Assembly: GCF_046054155.1 (NCBI RefSeq)
Contig: NZ_JBEQCT010000003.1
Coordinates: 124,001 to 188,000 of the forward strand
Direction of reading: 5' to 3'
From: Celerinatantimonas yamalensis
GTDB lineage: Bacteria; Pseudomonadota; Gammaproteobacteria; Enterobacterales; Celerinatantimonadaceae
DNA: 64,000 nt
The notes beneath the pieces were generated by a model. It did no database searches and was not told where the DNA came from. It saw only the letters and a list, made by a program, of their open reading frames with translations. The stretch's first letter is position 1, and every line of letters begins with the position of its first letter. Below are positions 45,629-54,781 of this stretch, piece by piece. The position numbers and the translations under genes are program-made.

Positions 45629-46309
45629 TTCCTTTGCTAACAATATAGCGATGATGTTGCTCTGGTAATAGAGTAACGTCATTAAGGCATGATGATAATT
45701 TATCTGCGTTTAGTTATTCTTATTTCTTTCTGATTCATTTATATATTTAATTCTTGTGACTTTGATTTTATCAAATATGGATGACATCCATCAGAATTCA
45801 GTGTGCCAATGCGTTCAAAAGCGTTAGCCTGATTATATCTACTTAATAAAGTTAAAGTTACTAATAATGGCACTATTGGAATTCTTAATTAATCGAATGT
45901 TCCATATCGGCTCATTTTAATCGATAGTCGTGTATCATACGATGCATCGGTGCTGCCTGGTGACAGTGTTTGCCTTCAGTTGACTAATAGTAGGAAATGC
46001 GAATTATGAATCGTAATAGTGAGTTTTGCTTAGAGTCAGTTCATTCAAGCGGGCTTGCTTAATTCAATAGACATGAATAGCAAAGGTTAAAAAATTAGTA
46101 ATTAAACAGGAACTATTAATCACTGATCAACAAAGGTGTATGTACTGATACAAATATATATTGTAGCCGTGGTTAATATCAGCGAAGCGTATCAAATATC
46201 ATAGGATACATATCCTGATCTACAAACTTGCGACAAATGACTATCCGATTAGAAATAAATGCGATAGGATTGCAAGGTTTGTGTGTTCAAAATAGCTAAG
46301 AGGTAATAT
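45629..46309. other. Long AT-rich intergenic region before guaC
   Basis: About 680 bases with no supported gene in either direction. The last 90 bases hold a nested inverted repeat, listed separately. The rest shows weak inverted repeats (GAATTC-containing arms near 45795 and 45880) but nothing I can name. Confidence 0.5.
46222..46282 (+). promoter_or_regulatory. Nested inverted repeat in the guaC leader
   Basis: Outer arms ACAAACTTGC (46222-46231) and GCAAGGTTTGT (46272-46282), and inner arms CTATC (46241-46245) and GATAG (46263-46267), can fold into one structure ending 27 bases before the guaC start. It may be a transcript leader structure or an operator. It does not match the purine riboswitch core. 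Confidence 0.35.
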
Positions 46310-47353
46310 ATGCGAATAGAATCAGACTTGAAATTGGGATTCAAAGACGTATTGATTCGACCAAAACGTTCAACATTAAAGAGTCGATCTCAGGTTGAAG
46401 TTATTAGAAATTATACGTTTAAGCATTCACAATGTCAATGGTCTGGCGTGCCAATTGTAGCCGCTAATATGGATACGGTTGGAACATTCAGTCTTGCCAA
46501 GGTGCTGGCGACTCATCAGATGATGACCGCAGTGCATAAGCATTACGATATCAAACAATGGCAGCAGTTTTTAAATCAATTACCGAAAGACCAACACCGA
46601 TTTTTAATGGTTAGCACTGGGACCGGTGAGCAAGATTTTGTTAAAACGCGGCAAATTATGCAACTTAGCGACCAATTAAATTTTATTTGTATTGATGTTG
46701 CTAATGGCTATGCTGAGCATTTTGTTGATTATGTTGCCAAAGTTCGAGAAGAATTTCCCAATAAAGTTATTGTTGCTGGCAATGTAGTAACTGGCGAAAT
46801 GGTCGAGGAACTGATTATCAGTGGCGCAGATATTATTAAAGTGGGGATCGGCCCAGGAAGCGTATGTACCACGCGGGTAAAAACTGGGGTGGGGTATCCG
46901 CAACTTTCAGCGATTATTGAATGTGCTGATGCGGCCCATGGTTTAAGCGGGCATATTATTGCCGATGGTGGGTGTACCTGCCCAGGCGATGTTGCGAAAG
47001 CATTTGGCGGTGGTGCCGATTTTGTAATGCTTGGAGGGATGCTTGCGGCCCATAATGAATGCGGGGGAGACATTATTGAACGTGATGGACAACAATATAT
47101 GCGCTTTTATGGCATGAGTTCTCAGAGAGCCATGGATAAACACGCTGGTGGTGTTGCTGAATATCGCGCAGCAGAAGGAAAAACCGTCGAACTGCCGCTG
47201 CGAGGAAGTGTCGAGAATACCGTTCAAGATATTTTAGGTGGCGTGCGTTCGGCTTGCACGTATGTTGGTGCTAGTAAACTCAAAGAGCTGAGTAAACGAA
47301 CCACATTTGTGCGGGTACTCGAGCAAGAAAACAACACCTATGGTAAAGAATAA
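46310..47353 (+). CDS. guaC: GMP reductase GuaC
   Basis: GuaC converts GMP to IMP with NADPH, a purine-recycling step. The 347-residue length equals that of the E. coli enzyme, and the N-terminus MRIESDLKLGFKDVLIRPKRS is nearly identical. The catalytic C186 lies in GPGSVCTTRVKTGVGYPQ. FVMLGGMLAAHNECGG and YGMSSQRAM are also family signatures, and no CBS domains are present, unlike IMP dehydrogenase. It is monocistronic with long gaps on both sides. Confidence 0.97.
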   Translation: MRIESDLKLGFKDVLIRPKRSTLKSRSQVEVIRNYTFKHSQCQWSGVPIVAANMDTVGTFSLAKVLATHQMMTAVHKHYDIKQWQQFLNQLPKDQHRFLMVSTGTGEQDFVKTRQIMQLSDQLNFICIDVANGYAEHFVDYVAKVREEFPNKVIVAGNVVTGEMVEELIISGADIIKVGIGPGSVCTTRVKTGVGYPQLSAIIECADAAHGLSGHIIADGGCTCPGDVAKAFGGGADFVMLGGMLAAHNECGGDIIERDGQQYMRFYGMSSQRAMDKHAGGVAEYRAAEGKTVELPLRGSVENTVQDILGGVRSACTYVGASKLKELSKRTTFVRVLEQENNTYGKE

Positions 47354-48003
47354 TCCATTAGGTGGCGACGGAATATGTAAATCCGTCTGTACATAGATTT
47401 GTAGCATTAAGTTGATATTGCCTCTTTGCCTATCCTAATTTTTGTCAGTGTACGACATAGGTGAAAGAGGCAATCATAAAAGGTTAGAATTAGAACTTAT
47501 TTTTTATCTTATTGATTTAATTAATTTTATGTAATCTGAAGCTTTATAAGCGTCTAACCTAAAAATTAAATCAATACAGATTCATCATCTCATTTCAAAT
47601 AACTCAGCCAAAATGTCCACACATTTTGATTAAGTGGAAGGCTGTCTACCCGTGAAATACTGTAAACGGTAGTGCAGAAAAGATATTTTATCCAGATAAA
47701 TATGTTAAATTCCTTGATGTCCTAGAAGCATAAAATTTATTTTTATGTAAATAAATTGAGTTATACCTTGTCAGAAAACGTGAGTGACATCTCTTTAAAA
47801 TATCACTATTAATAATAAATTTATAATTATAGGCAGTGATCACATTCTTTACCCCGTTCATCAACTAGTTTAATCAGGTAGTTGTTAATTCATTCGTATA
47901 TTATTTTTTGTAACGATGTTTATTGAGAGTAATCAAGGATATTTTTTAACCTTTTTGCTGAATCGTTTCAGCAAAAAAATAGATAATAAATAGGGAGAAT
48001 TTC
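47354..48003. other. Intergenic region between guaC and the DUF4432 gene
   Basis: About 650 very AT-rich bases without a gene. An imperfect inverted repeat (ATTGCCTCTTTGCCTAT at 47417-47433 with ATAGGTGAAAGAGGCAAT at 47457-47474) follows guaC and could act as its terminator. A palindromic operator-like site near the 3' end is listed separately. Confidence 0.5.
47956..47973. promoter_or_regulatory. LacI-family-like operator upstream of the DUF4432 gene
   Basis: TGCTGAATCGTTTCAGCA has 7-base perfect arms around a central TCGT, flanked by T and A runs. The TGAA..CG..TTCA core is typical of LacI/GalR-family operators, which often control sugar genes. It lies 30 bases before the start codon. The T and A runs also make it a possible hairpin terminator. 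Confidence 0.4.
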
Positions 48004-49203
48004 ATGAGAAAAATTCAATTAACGGTACTTGCTGCGGCAGTTGGGTTGCTGTGTACATCGGTAGGTGTGAATGCTAAAAGTTATAACATTACAAATAAAG
48101 GTCAATGGCTGCTCACAAATGCCGATTTACATATCAAAACACCATTTAAAATAAAACAGGTGGTTTTGCATGGTGGTAAACAGGATGGTACAAAATTACT
48201 GACCATCGATAATGGTGTCATGAGAATAACTCTTATCCCTACACGTGGTATGGATATCTATAAAGTCAAAACATCCCAAGTAACTTTGGGGTGGAATTCA
48301 CCTGTCAAGCAGATTGTTAATCCTAAATTCATCAACTTACAAAGCCGAAATGGATTAGGCTGGCTTGAAGGATTTAATGAAATGATGGTGCGCTGTGGAT
48401 ATGAATGGACAGGCCATCCTGGTGTTGATAAAGGCGAGTTACTTAGTCTACATGGTAGAGCGGGAAATACCCCAGCCACTGAAGTTCTTGTTTCAGTAGA
48501 TGAAAAAGCGCCGTATGCTATCCATATTCGTGGTGAATTATTAGAGCAGTTATTTAAACAAGTTAATTTTAAAACTTGGACTGAGATGACCATTATTCCA
48601 GGTCAAAAATCATTTTCTATTCATGATAAGTTAACTAACCAAGGCGATTATCCGCACGAATATCAAATTATCTATCATAGTAATTTTGCTCAACCATTGC
48701 TTGAAAAAGGTTCGAAAGTTGCGGTTCCTGTTAAACAAATTTCACCATTTAATGAGTACGCCAAAAAAGGTCTAAAAAACTGGGACACATATTTAGGGCC
48801 AACTAAAGACTATGATGAAACTGTCTATAACATCTATCCATATGCAGATAGCCAAGGTAAAACTTTAGCGGTATTACATAATGCTAAAGCAACTTTAGGG
48901 GTTGCGATCCACTATAACGTTCATCAACTACCTGTATTTGGTTTGTGGAAAAATACCGATACCTTAAAACAAGGCTATGTAACGGGGTTAGAACCGGGCA
49001 CTAGTTTCTCTTTCAATCGAAAATTTCAACGTAAATTAGGATTAGTTCCCACGATTAATCCTGGTGAGACGAAGCATTTTGATGTGACTTATCAGATCTT
49101 AGACAATCATAAAGCCGTAGAAAAACAGCTAGATCAAGTGAAATCGATTCAAGGTGATCACCCAATTGACTATCGGGAAGATCCCTTAGTTGTAGGGGGG
49201 TAA
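48004..49203 (+). CDS. Exported DUF4432 (aldose 1-epimerase-like) protein
   Basis: A 399-residue precursor with a clear signal peptide (residues 1-24, cleavage after VNA). The mature part has the galactose-mutarotase-like beta-sandwich pattern of DUF4432 proteins (TIDNGVMRITLIPTRGMDIYKV, GWLEGFNEMMVRCGYEWTGHPG, LLSLHGRAGNTPATEV, YHSNFAQPLLEKG). Most DUF4432 proteins are cytoplasmic; export of this one is unusual. Substrate is unknown, probably a sugar or sugar derivative. The ribosome site is TAGGGAGAAT. Confidence 0.82.
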   Translation: MRKIQLTVLAAAVGLLCTSVGVNAKSYNITNKGQWLLTNADLHIKTPFKIKQVVLHGGKQDGTKLLTIDNGVMRITLIPTRGMDIYKVKTSQVTLGWNSPVKQIVNPKFINLQSRNGLGWLEGFNEMMVRCGYEWTGHPGVDKGELLSLHGRAGNTPATEVLVSVDEKAPYAIHIRGELLEQLFKQVNFKTWTEMTIIPGQKSFSIHDKLTNQGDYPHEYQIIYHSNFAQPLLEKGSKVAVPVKQISPFNEYAKKGLKNWDTYLGPTKDYDETVYNIYPYADSQGKTLAVLHNAKATLGVAIHYNVHQLPVFGLWKNTDTLKQGYVTGLEPGTSFSFNRKFQRKLGLVPTINPGETKHFDVTYQILDNHKAVEKQLDQVKSIQGDHPIDYREDPLVVGG

Positions 49204-49231
49204 CCACTCGATAAGTCATTAACTAATAAAA

Positions 49232-49265
49232 ACATGGTGATCAACTGCCAACATGATCACCATGT
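49232..49265. terminator. Hairpin after the DUF4432 gene
   Basis: ACATGGTGATCA and TGATCACCATGT form a 12-base perfect stem with a 10-base loop, 29 bases after the stop codon. The U-tract is weak. Confidence 0.6.
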
Positions 49266-49389
49266 GATTAATGTGGTATGGTTGGTAGTGTTGTTTAAAA
49301 CATTTTTTCCTATTATTTATTTTTTAGGATAGGTGTTTAATTTATTGATTCATCCATCCATATTTTTCTAGTCTTAGGCCAAGTTTCTT

Positions 49390-50598
49390 ATGGCGTTTCT
49401 TGCTGAGCATTTTTGTGTGGCCAAAGAGATAGGTGGTCTGATTGGTGCTCTGATCCTAATGTTAGCCGCGCCAATGTTAGCTAGGTTTGCCTTGAATTTT
49501 AGTTCTTATGAATATATGTGGTTGTCGTTACTCGGGTTGACTTGTGCTACTTTGGTGTTCGGTAACCAACCGCTAAAAGGCATGGTGACTTTGTGTTTAG
49601 GTTTACTGATGTCATGTGTCGGCTATGATCAGTTCAGTGGCGTGCCACGATTTACTTTTGGCCAAGTCAGTATGTTGCAGGGAATTAACTTTATTCCTGC
49701 CATGATCGGGCTATTTGCAATATCGGGCGCGATTGAATATTACGCAGGGAAAGTCACATCGCAAAAACAAGATGTCATACCTACTCAATCCAATTTCAAC
49801 TTGTTTAAGGGTCTGTCACGCACATTGTGGCGTTACAAATTTAATATTTGCCGCAGTAGTATTTTGGGGACATTAATTGGTGCTTTACCGGGTGCAGGTG
49901 CTGATATTGCGGCTTGGATTGCTTATGCAATATCACAGAAGTTTTCAAAACATCCTGAAGGTTATGGTAAAGGATCCGAAGAGGCTATTATCGATTCATC
50001 GTCGAGTAACAATGCCAGTTTAGCGGGTAGTTGGATTCCATCACTCGTGTTTGGTATTCCAGGCGATTCAGCATCAGCCATTATTATTGGTGTGTTGTAT
50101 ATGAAAGATATGAACCCTGGGCCGACTTTATTCCTCTTTCACCCAGACAAATTGTATGCGGTATTTATTTTGTTCTTTATTGCCAACTTGATGTTGCTTC
50201 CTTTAGCAACGTTGGTGGTCAACTTTATCAAGCGGGTCATTTTCATTGATAAAGCTATATTGTATCCAATAATTATATTATTCAGTGCGGTAGGGTCGTT
50301 TGCTATTAATAACTCATTATCATCGATCGTAGTCATGTTGGGAATGGGGGTAATCGGATACTTACTGCAGCGGGGTAACTATCCGATATCTCCAATTATT
50401 TTGGGGATGATTTTAGGGCCAATGTTGGAAAAAAATCTGCTGTCGTCATTGATTATGGCCAATGGCCATGCATTAGCATTTTTTGTTCGACCAGTCTCTA
50501 TGGTGCTAGCATCCTTTTTTGCCATCGTTGTATTGTTACAAATACGGACAATTATACGGTCCTTTACAAGTAATAAAGATATAAAATTGCCACATTAA
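49390..50598 (+). pseudogene. 5'-truncated TctA-family tripartite tricarboxylate transporter permease
   Basis: The 402-residue frame matches the later part of TctA permeases (SYEYMWLSLLGLTCATLVFG, LIGALPGAGADIAAWIAYAISQKF, SWIPSLVFGIPGDSASAIIIGVLYMKDMNPGPTLF, LQRGNYPISPIILGMILGPMLEKNL). TctA proteins are about 500 residues. The first 100 or so, with the first PGxGP-type repeat, are missing. An in-frame TAG lies 12 bases before the ATG, and the space upstream is too short to hold them. There are no tctB or tctC neighbours. Probably a remnant, although a shortened functional protein cannot be excluded. Confidence 0.75.
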
Positions 50599-51942
50599 TA
50601 TTTTTAATGAAAAGTAAAAAACAGCGAAGATTAGAGAATAACGGGTTTGGACACCCCATCATTGCTAAGTGAAACGAAGGTCCTAGTTTATGTCTAGGAT
50701 CTTTCATTTACTGGGTGATAACCATCATTATTTTGAAATTTAATGGTTGGTTACTGAACTCACATTAGTTCGAGAGGAAAGAACAGTATTACTATAAAAA
50801 TGGTAGTAATTTCAGATAATCGTTGCATACTTTATTTTTAATTGGACTCGCCAACTATATCATTGATGTTATTTAATGCCATTCCTACTATAAATGTTTG
50901 TGTTTCATTTTTTAATGCAAGAATCCATTAAGTATATGCACCAGCATAATTGAATGCATTGTGAATATCGGAATACTGTCAGGTAAATGAATAGGCACTT
51001 GTCACTGCCTTGGCTTGCATCTAAAGATGTCCATGCTGGGCACCCTCACCAACGGTGTGATTGGTAAGTGTCTTTCGAGCACTTTCATACCCTTATAGAC
51101 ATCTATAAAATATTCTTATCTATCATTGAATTCCATTTTTCTGAGTATCTTGCTGCCTTGCGCTTGAATGGGCTCAATAAGTCGCTTTGACAGAAATATG
51201 GCAAATAGGGAAGATGAAAACATCAAAATTGCAGACGATGAGTGTTTGCATCGTAGATGAATAGGGTATTCTCTCTAATTTAGACACCTCGTCTGAGGCC
51301 GCTTAACTCACCAATTCAACAGGCTATTCACGTGTTGTGTTCTTTAAATCAAGTCGTTAGCAAGTAAGTTTAATCGCGTTAGGAGCTTTGAAGCGTAAGA
51401 GTGTTGATCATTTGTCAATGTCTTTTAGAAGGTGAATGCTAGTGAATTTTTTGCCAATTTATTTCATTTATTTAAGAAAGGTACGCACAAGCTCCTAGTT
51501 TAGATGTGGATAACTGAAAAGCGTGCGGGAAACTCAAGGTATCGTAAAAAGGTTAAAACGGATCTTGGAATGTGATGCGCAAGAGCCAGAACAAAAATTA
51601 ACCGTGATTCTGGCGTAAATGAGCAGAGTAAAACGTGTGTTACTAACCGATTTTACTTTGAATTATTCTATCAGATGTTTTAAAGCATGAGCTATTCGAT
51701 AGAAACCATATCAATTAATTGATAACATTATTCTTTTCATTGTGTTAAAGAATTAAAAAAAATAAATTTATCTGTTAAATAAATGATTCATTCGATATTG
51801 AAAAGTGAAAATTTTGCATAAGTTTATGCGGTTCTTCACACATTACGAATATTAACGAAAAAATTATAGCCTTTTGTTATAGGGTTTTGAACATCGGGCG
51901 ATATGTATACAGAGACAACGAATTGGTTTAGGGATTAGTTAA
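50599..51942. other. 1.3-kb stretch without a recognisable gene
   Basis: No frame with convincing coding character was found. A hairpin with arms AAGGTCCTAG/CTAGGATCTT around 50677-50702 may terminate the TctA remnant. GC-richer patches at about 51000-51070 and 51270-51350 look like decayed foreign sequence. The last 200 bases are strongly AT-rich and probably hold the chemoreceptor promoter. Confidence 0.5.
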
Positions 51943-53532
51943 ATGAAATTATCGAAACAACTGATATTACTAGTTGTTATTGTAATATTGGGACTGACAT
52001 CACTGGGTTTTTACGGTTTACACTCATTAAGAAATAGCCTGATTGATGGCCGCAAACATGAGCTTCAAACAGTATTGACTTTTGCTAAAAAGCAGGTTGT
52101 TAGTGTCATCCAAGAAGAAGATCAAGGGAAGATTGATCACGCTACTGCTGAAAAGAAAGCCATTGCAATTCTATCACAATTTCGTCAAGGGTCATCGTAT
52201 ATTTGGTCAAATGACAACCATGGCATAGCTCGAGTACATATTAAAAAGGAAAAGATAGGGCAATTTCAATCTTCTTATGCTGGAGATATCAAAGATCTTG
52301 CTAACAAAGACTTCATTTTTCATGTGCAACAAAATTTTAAACCCGGCTCTACCACGTCAGTGATGAAAGTCAATGCAGTGACTAAAATTCCACAGTGGAA
52401 TTGGGTCATGGGAATAGGCGTTTACATGGACGACGTGGATGCAACATACTGGAATTTTGCGTTGCGTTTTGCCTTGATTGCAGGCTTGATTACTCTTGTG
52501 ATTGGTGTATCAGTATTGTATATCAGCCGCTCAATATTGCGTAAACTTGGTGGCGATCCTGATTATGCCGTTGCGTTAACTAAGCGAATTGCTGCTGGGC
52601 ACTTAAATGAAGAAATAGATAGTACCATTGCTGAAGAAAGCCTGTTGGGTGCAATCAGAAAAATGCAATATTCACTTAAGCAAATGGTTGAAAATATTCA
52701 GAAAGCAGCGCTGCGGCTGTCTGATTCGACGGTGAATTTAACATCAGAGTTTTCGGCAATTAGTCATTCATCAAAAAGTTCATCGGATGCTTCCATTTCT
52801 ACATCTGCTGCGATTCAAGAGTTATCTCATTGCATTCAAGAGATCTCTGCTAGCGCTAAGTCGACAGAAGAAAGTTCCCGCCAATCTCATCAAATTAGTG
52901 AGACAGGAGGCGATTTAGTGAGTCAGTCGAATGTGATCATTGGTCAAATGTCGAGTAAAGTCGAGTCATCAGTTAACAACTTTAAATCGCTACAAGAAAA
53001 AACCAGTCGAATTGGCAATATTGTGAAAGTCATTAGTGATATTGCTGAACAAACTAACTTGTTGGCTTTAAATGCTGCCATTGAAGCTGCCCGTGCTGGT
53101 GAGCAGGGAAGAGGGTTTGCTGTGGTCGCCGATGAAGTGCGCACTTTAGCATCTAGAACAGCCACTGCGACAGCTGAAATTACTGATACTATCTTAATTA
53201 TTCAAAAAGATACCGACAGTGTCGCTGAAGACATTTCTTCATTCCTACCCATTGTGGAAGAAAATGTGAAAATTTCTCAATCGGTTAGTGAAGTCTTTAG
53301 CCAAATTAGTGTCGGATCAAATAATACTTTGAGTATGATTGGCGAAGTCTCGCATTCAACCCACGAACAAGAGCAGGCTTCTAATGAGTTAGCACAACAC
53401 GTAGAGTTAATATCACAAATGGTTAGAGAGACGGCTAATTCGGTTGTTGAATGTAATCAAACGGTGAGTGAGCTCGATATGTTGGCCAAAGATCTCAAAG
53501 AAAGTGTAAGCTTTTTCAGTACAGAGAGTTAA
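51943..53532 (+). CDS. Methyl-accepting chemotaxis protein with single Cache sensor
   Basis: A 529-residue membrane chemoreceptor. TM1 is at residues 7-26, then a periplasmic single-Cache (Cache_2-like) sensor (FRQGSSYIWSNDNHGIARVHIKKEKIGQ, KIPQWNWVMGIGVYMDDVD). TM2 is near 175-196, followed by a HAMP-like region and the signalling domain, whose hairpin tip EQTNLLALNAAIEAARAGEQ begins at residue 369. It should feed the CheA/CheW system encoded at the start of the window. Ligand is unknown; sensors of this type often bind small carboxylates. Confidence 0.93.
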   Translation: MKLSKQLILLVVIVILGLTSLGFYGLHSLRNSLIDGRKHELQTVLTFAKKQVVSVIQEEDQGKIDHATAEKKAIAILSQFRQGSSYIWSNDNHGIARVHIKKEKIGQFQSSYAGDIKDLANKDFIFHVQQNFKPGSTTSVMKVNAVTKIPQWNWVMGIGVYMDDVDATYWNFALRFALIAGLITLVIGVSVLYISRSILRKLGGDPDYAVALTKRIAAGHLNEEIDSTIAEESLLGAIRKMQYSLKQMVENIQKAALRLSDSTVNLTSEFSAISHSSKSSSDASISTSAAIQELSHCIQEISASAKSTEESSRQSHQISETGGDLVSQSNVIIGQMSSKVESSVNNFKSLQEKTSRIGNIVKVISDIAEQTNLLALNAAIEAARAGEQGRGFAVVADEVRTLASRTATATAEITDTILIIQKDTDSVAEDISSFLPIVEENVKISQSVSEVFSQISVGSNNTLSMIGEVSHSTHEQEQASNELAQHVELISQMVRETANSVVECNQTVSELDMLAKDLKESVSFFSTES

Positions 53533-53774
53533 TATATTACTTAATAGGGGGACTACTCAGCTGTTTCCCCCATAGATTATACAGTATGACTGATTCCATA
53601 TGTAAATTGAGCCGTTGCTAAAATCTCGCAGCTATGGGGAATATCTATCAGTTCATGATAAGAATCGTCCTTTGGTTTGATATTTTAGCATCGAGCGGCA
53701 GCGATGCAATGATATGAGAAGCAGCTGTAAACGCTGTGCGAATACGAACTGTACAATATACAGATTGTACCAGT

Positions 53775-53786
53775 GGCGGTAGCGTG
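53775..53786 (+). promoter_or_regulatory. Candidate ops element (RfaH recruitment site)
   Basis: GGCGGTAGCGTG is an exact match to the core of the ops element that recruits RfaH to paused RNA polymerase. It is on the + strand, pointing toward the cassette array. A TACAAT -10-like hexamer lies 18 bases upstream (53752-53757) but has no good -35. A chance 12-base match is unlikely in a window of this size but possible. Confidence 0.4.
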
Positions 53787-54040
53787 GCCTGAACCCACTG
53801 AATAAGCAATTTGAGTTAAGTCTTTTATACCTCGTTAGCCTTATTATCGTGGTGCAGAGGGCGAGTTGTTTATTCACTTAAAACTGTATAAATACACAGT
53901 ATTATCTATTTTTGAGTAGCTGTTTGCGCATGTTCGTTATCGTGAGTGCCCATATTTTTCAGATTCTTATTTTTAAAATAGATATAAATCAATATATTAA
54001 ACATTCGAGAAAGTGGGATATTGCGCAAGATAGAGTGAGA

Positions 54041-54058
54041 AAATGCGCATGCGCATTT
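54041..54058. repeat. Perfect 18-base palindrome
   Basis: AAATGCGCATGCGCATTT is its own reverse complement. It lies about 125 bases before the first cassette gene. It could be an operator or part of an element end. Confidence 0.7.
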
Positions 54059-54086
54059 ATCGCGCTAACATATTTTGCCAAACAAG

Positions 54087-54178
54087 ACTTAACTGCATGA
54101 TAGTCAGGTAAAAACAGCTTGCTCACTTTGCCCCAAAAGGGGGAGAATTTGAGCATGCTCAATATAAAAATGTTAAGG
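54087..54178 (+). repeat. Possible degenerate attC or array boundary
   Basis: ACTTAAC (54087-54093) fits the left core box and GTTAAGG (54172-54178) the right one. Between them is an imperfect hairpin around CCCCAAAAGGGG (about 54117-54160). The arms next to the boxes pair poorly, so this is the least certain of the sites. The right box contains the AAGGA ribosome site of the GNAT gene. Confidence 0.35.
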
Positions 54179-54183
54179 AAATC

Positions 54184-54672
54184 ATGAGCATTACATTAGT
54201 GCCAGCTGAAAGTTTTGAGTATGTACAAAATCTTTTTCAGTACTACATATACGATATGTCTGAATACACTGGTTGGCCACCTTATGGCGATGGAACATTT
54301 GAGGTACATGATTCAGTAACTGGCTTAAGTGATTATTGGACTAAACCAAATCACTTTCCTTATTTGATTAAAGTGGATGGTGAAATTGCAGGTTTTTCCT
54401 TGGTTAGAAAATACCCGGAAGACGATGAGTGCTTCGATATGGGACAATTCTTTGTGCTACGAAAGTACAAACGTAAAGGTATTGGAGAACAGGCTTTCAA
54501 ACTATCTGTATCGAAGCACCCAGGAAAGTGGATTACTAGAGTGCTTCCAAGCAACACCGGTGCTAAAGAGTTTTGGTTAAAAGCTATCAAAGCTATCGCC
54601 AGTACAAAAATAGTTATCGAAACTGAACTATATAAAAATACGGAAATGGAATTTATTCGTTATGGCGTCTGA
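54184..54672 (+). CDS. GNAT-family N-acetyltransferase (cassette 1)
   Basis: A 162-residue predicted acetyltransferase. The acetyl-CoA-binding motif is seen in FDMGQFFVLRKYKRKGIGEQAFKLSV (residues about 84-109, with RKGIGEQA as the Q/RxxGxG/A-type loop). The N-terminal half (FQYYIYDMSEYTGWPPYGDGTF) is typical of small GNATs found in integron arrays. Substrate is unknown. A toxin or antibiotic-modification role cannot be inferred from sequence. It ends 4 bases before attC 54676. Confidence 0.85.
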   Translation: MSITLVPAESFEYVQNLFQYYIYDMSEYTGWPPYGDGTFEVHDSVTGLSDYWTKPNHFPYLIKVDGEIAGFSLVRKYPEDDECFDMGQFFVLRKYKRKGIGEQAFKLSVSKHPGKWITRVLPSNTGAKEFWLKAIKAIASTKIVIETELYKNTEMEFIRYGV

Positions 54673-54675
54673 ATT

Positions 54676-54735
54676 CCTTAACAAACGCAGGCAGTTGACG
54701 CGAAAAAGCCCGCGCAACTGCTGCAAACGTTATGT
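54676..54735 (+). repeat. attC site of cassette 1
   Basis: A 60-base site with boxes CCTTAAC and GTTATGT. The arms GCAGTTGACGCG and CGCGCAACTGC pair with one unpaired base, and the loop is short (AAAAAGCC). This is the classic bulged attC structure. Confidence 0.88.
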
Positions 54736-54781
54736 GTCCAAATAAGCCGTTGAACCAGTTAGCCAGAATAAGGAATTATCT

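Larger units (their letters stand above)
53533..54183. other. Region between the chemoreceptor and the cassette array
   Basis: About 650 bases without a supported gene. It contains two adjacent inverted repeats (GTACAAT/ATTGTAC at 53751-53770 and CAGTGG/CCACTG at 53771-53800), the second enclosing an ops-like 12-mer. It also contains an 18-base palindrome and a candidate attC-like end, listed separately. The GC-richer stretch 53690-53860 may be a decayed insertion. Confidence 0.5.

Noticed and set aside
45629..46309. Purine riboswitch before guaC
   Set aside because: The conserved core bases and loop-loop pattern of purine aptamers are not present, only nested inverted repeats.
53653..53877. 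74-codon frame on the - strand
   Set aside because: No recognisable domain, and it covers the inverted repeats and the ops-like motif. More likely non-coding or decayed.
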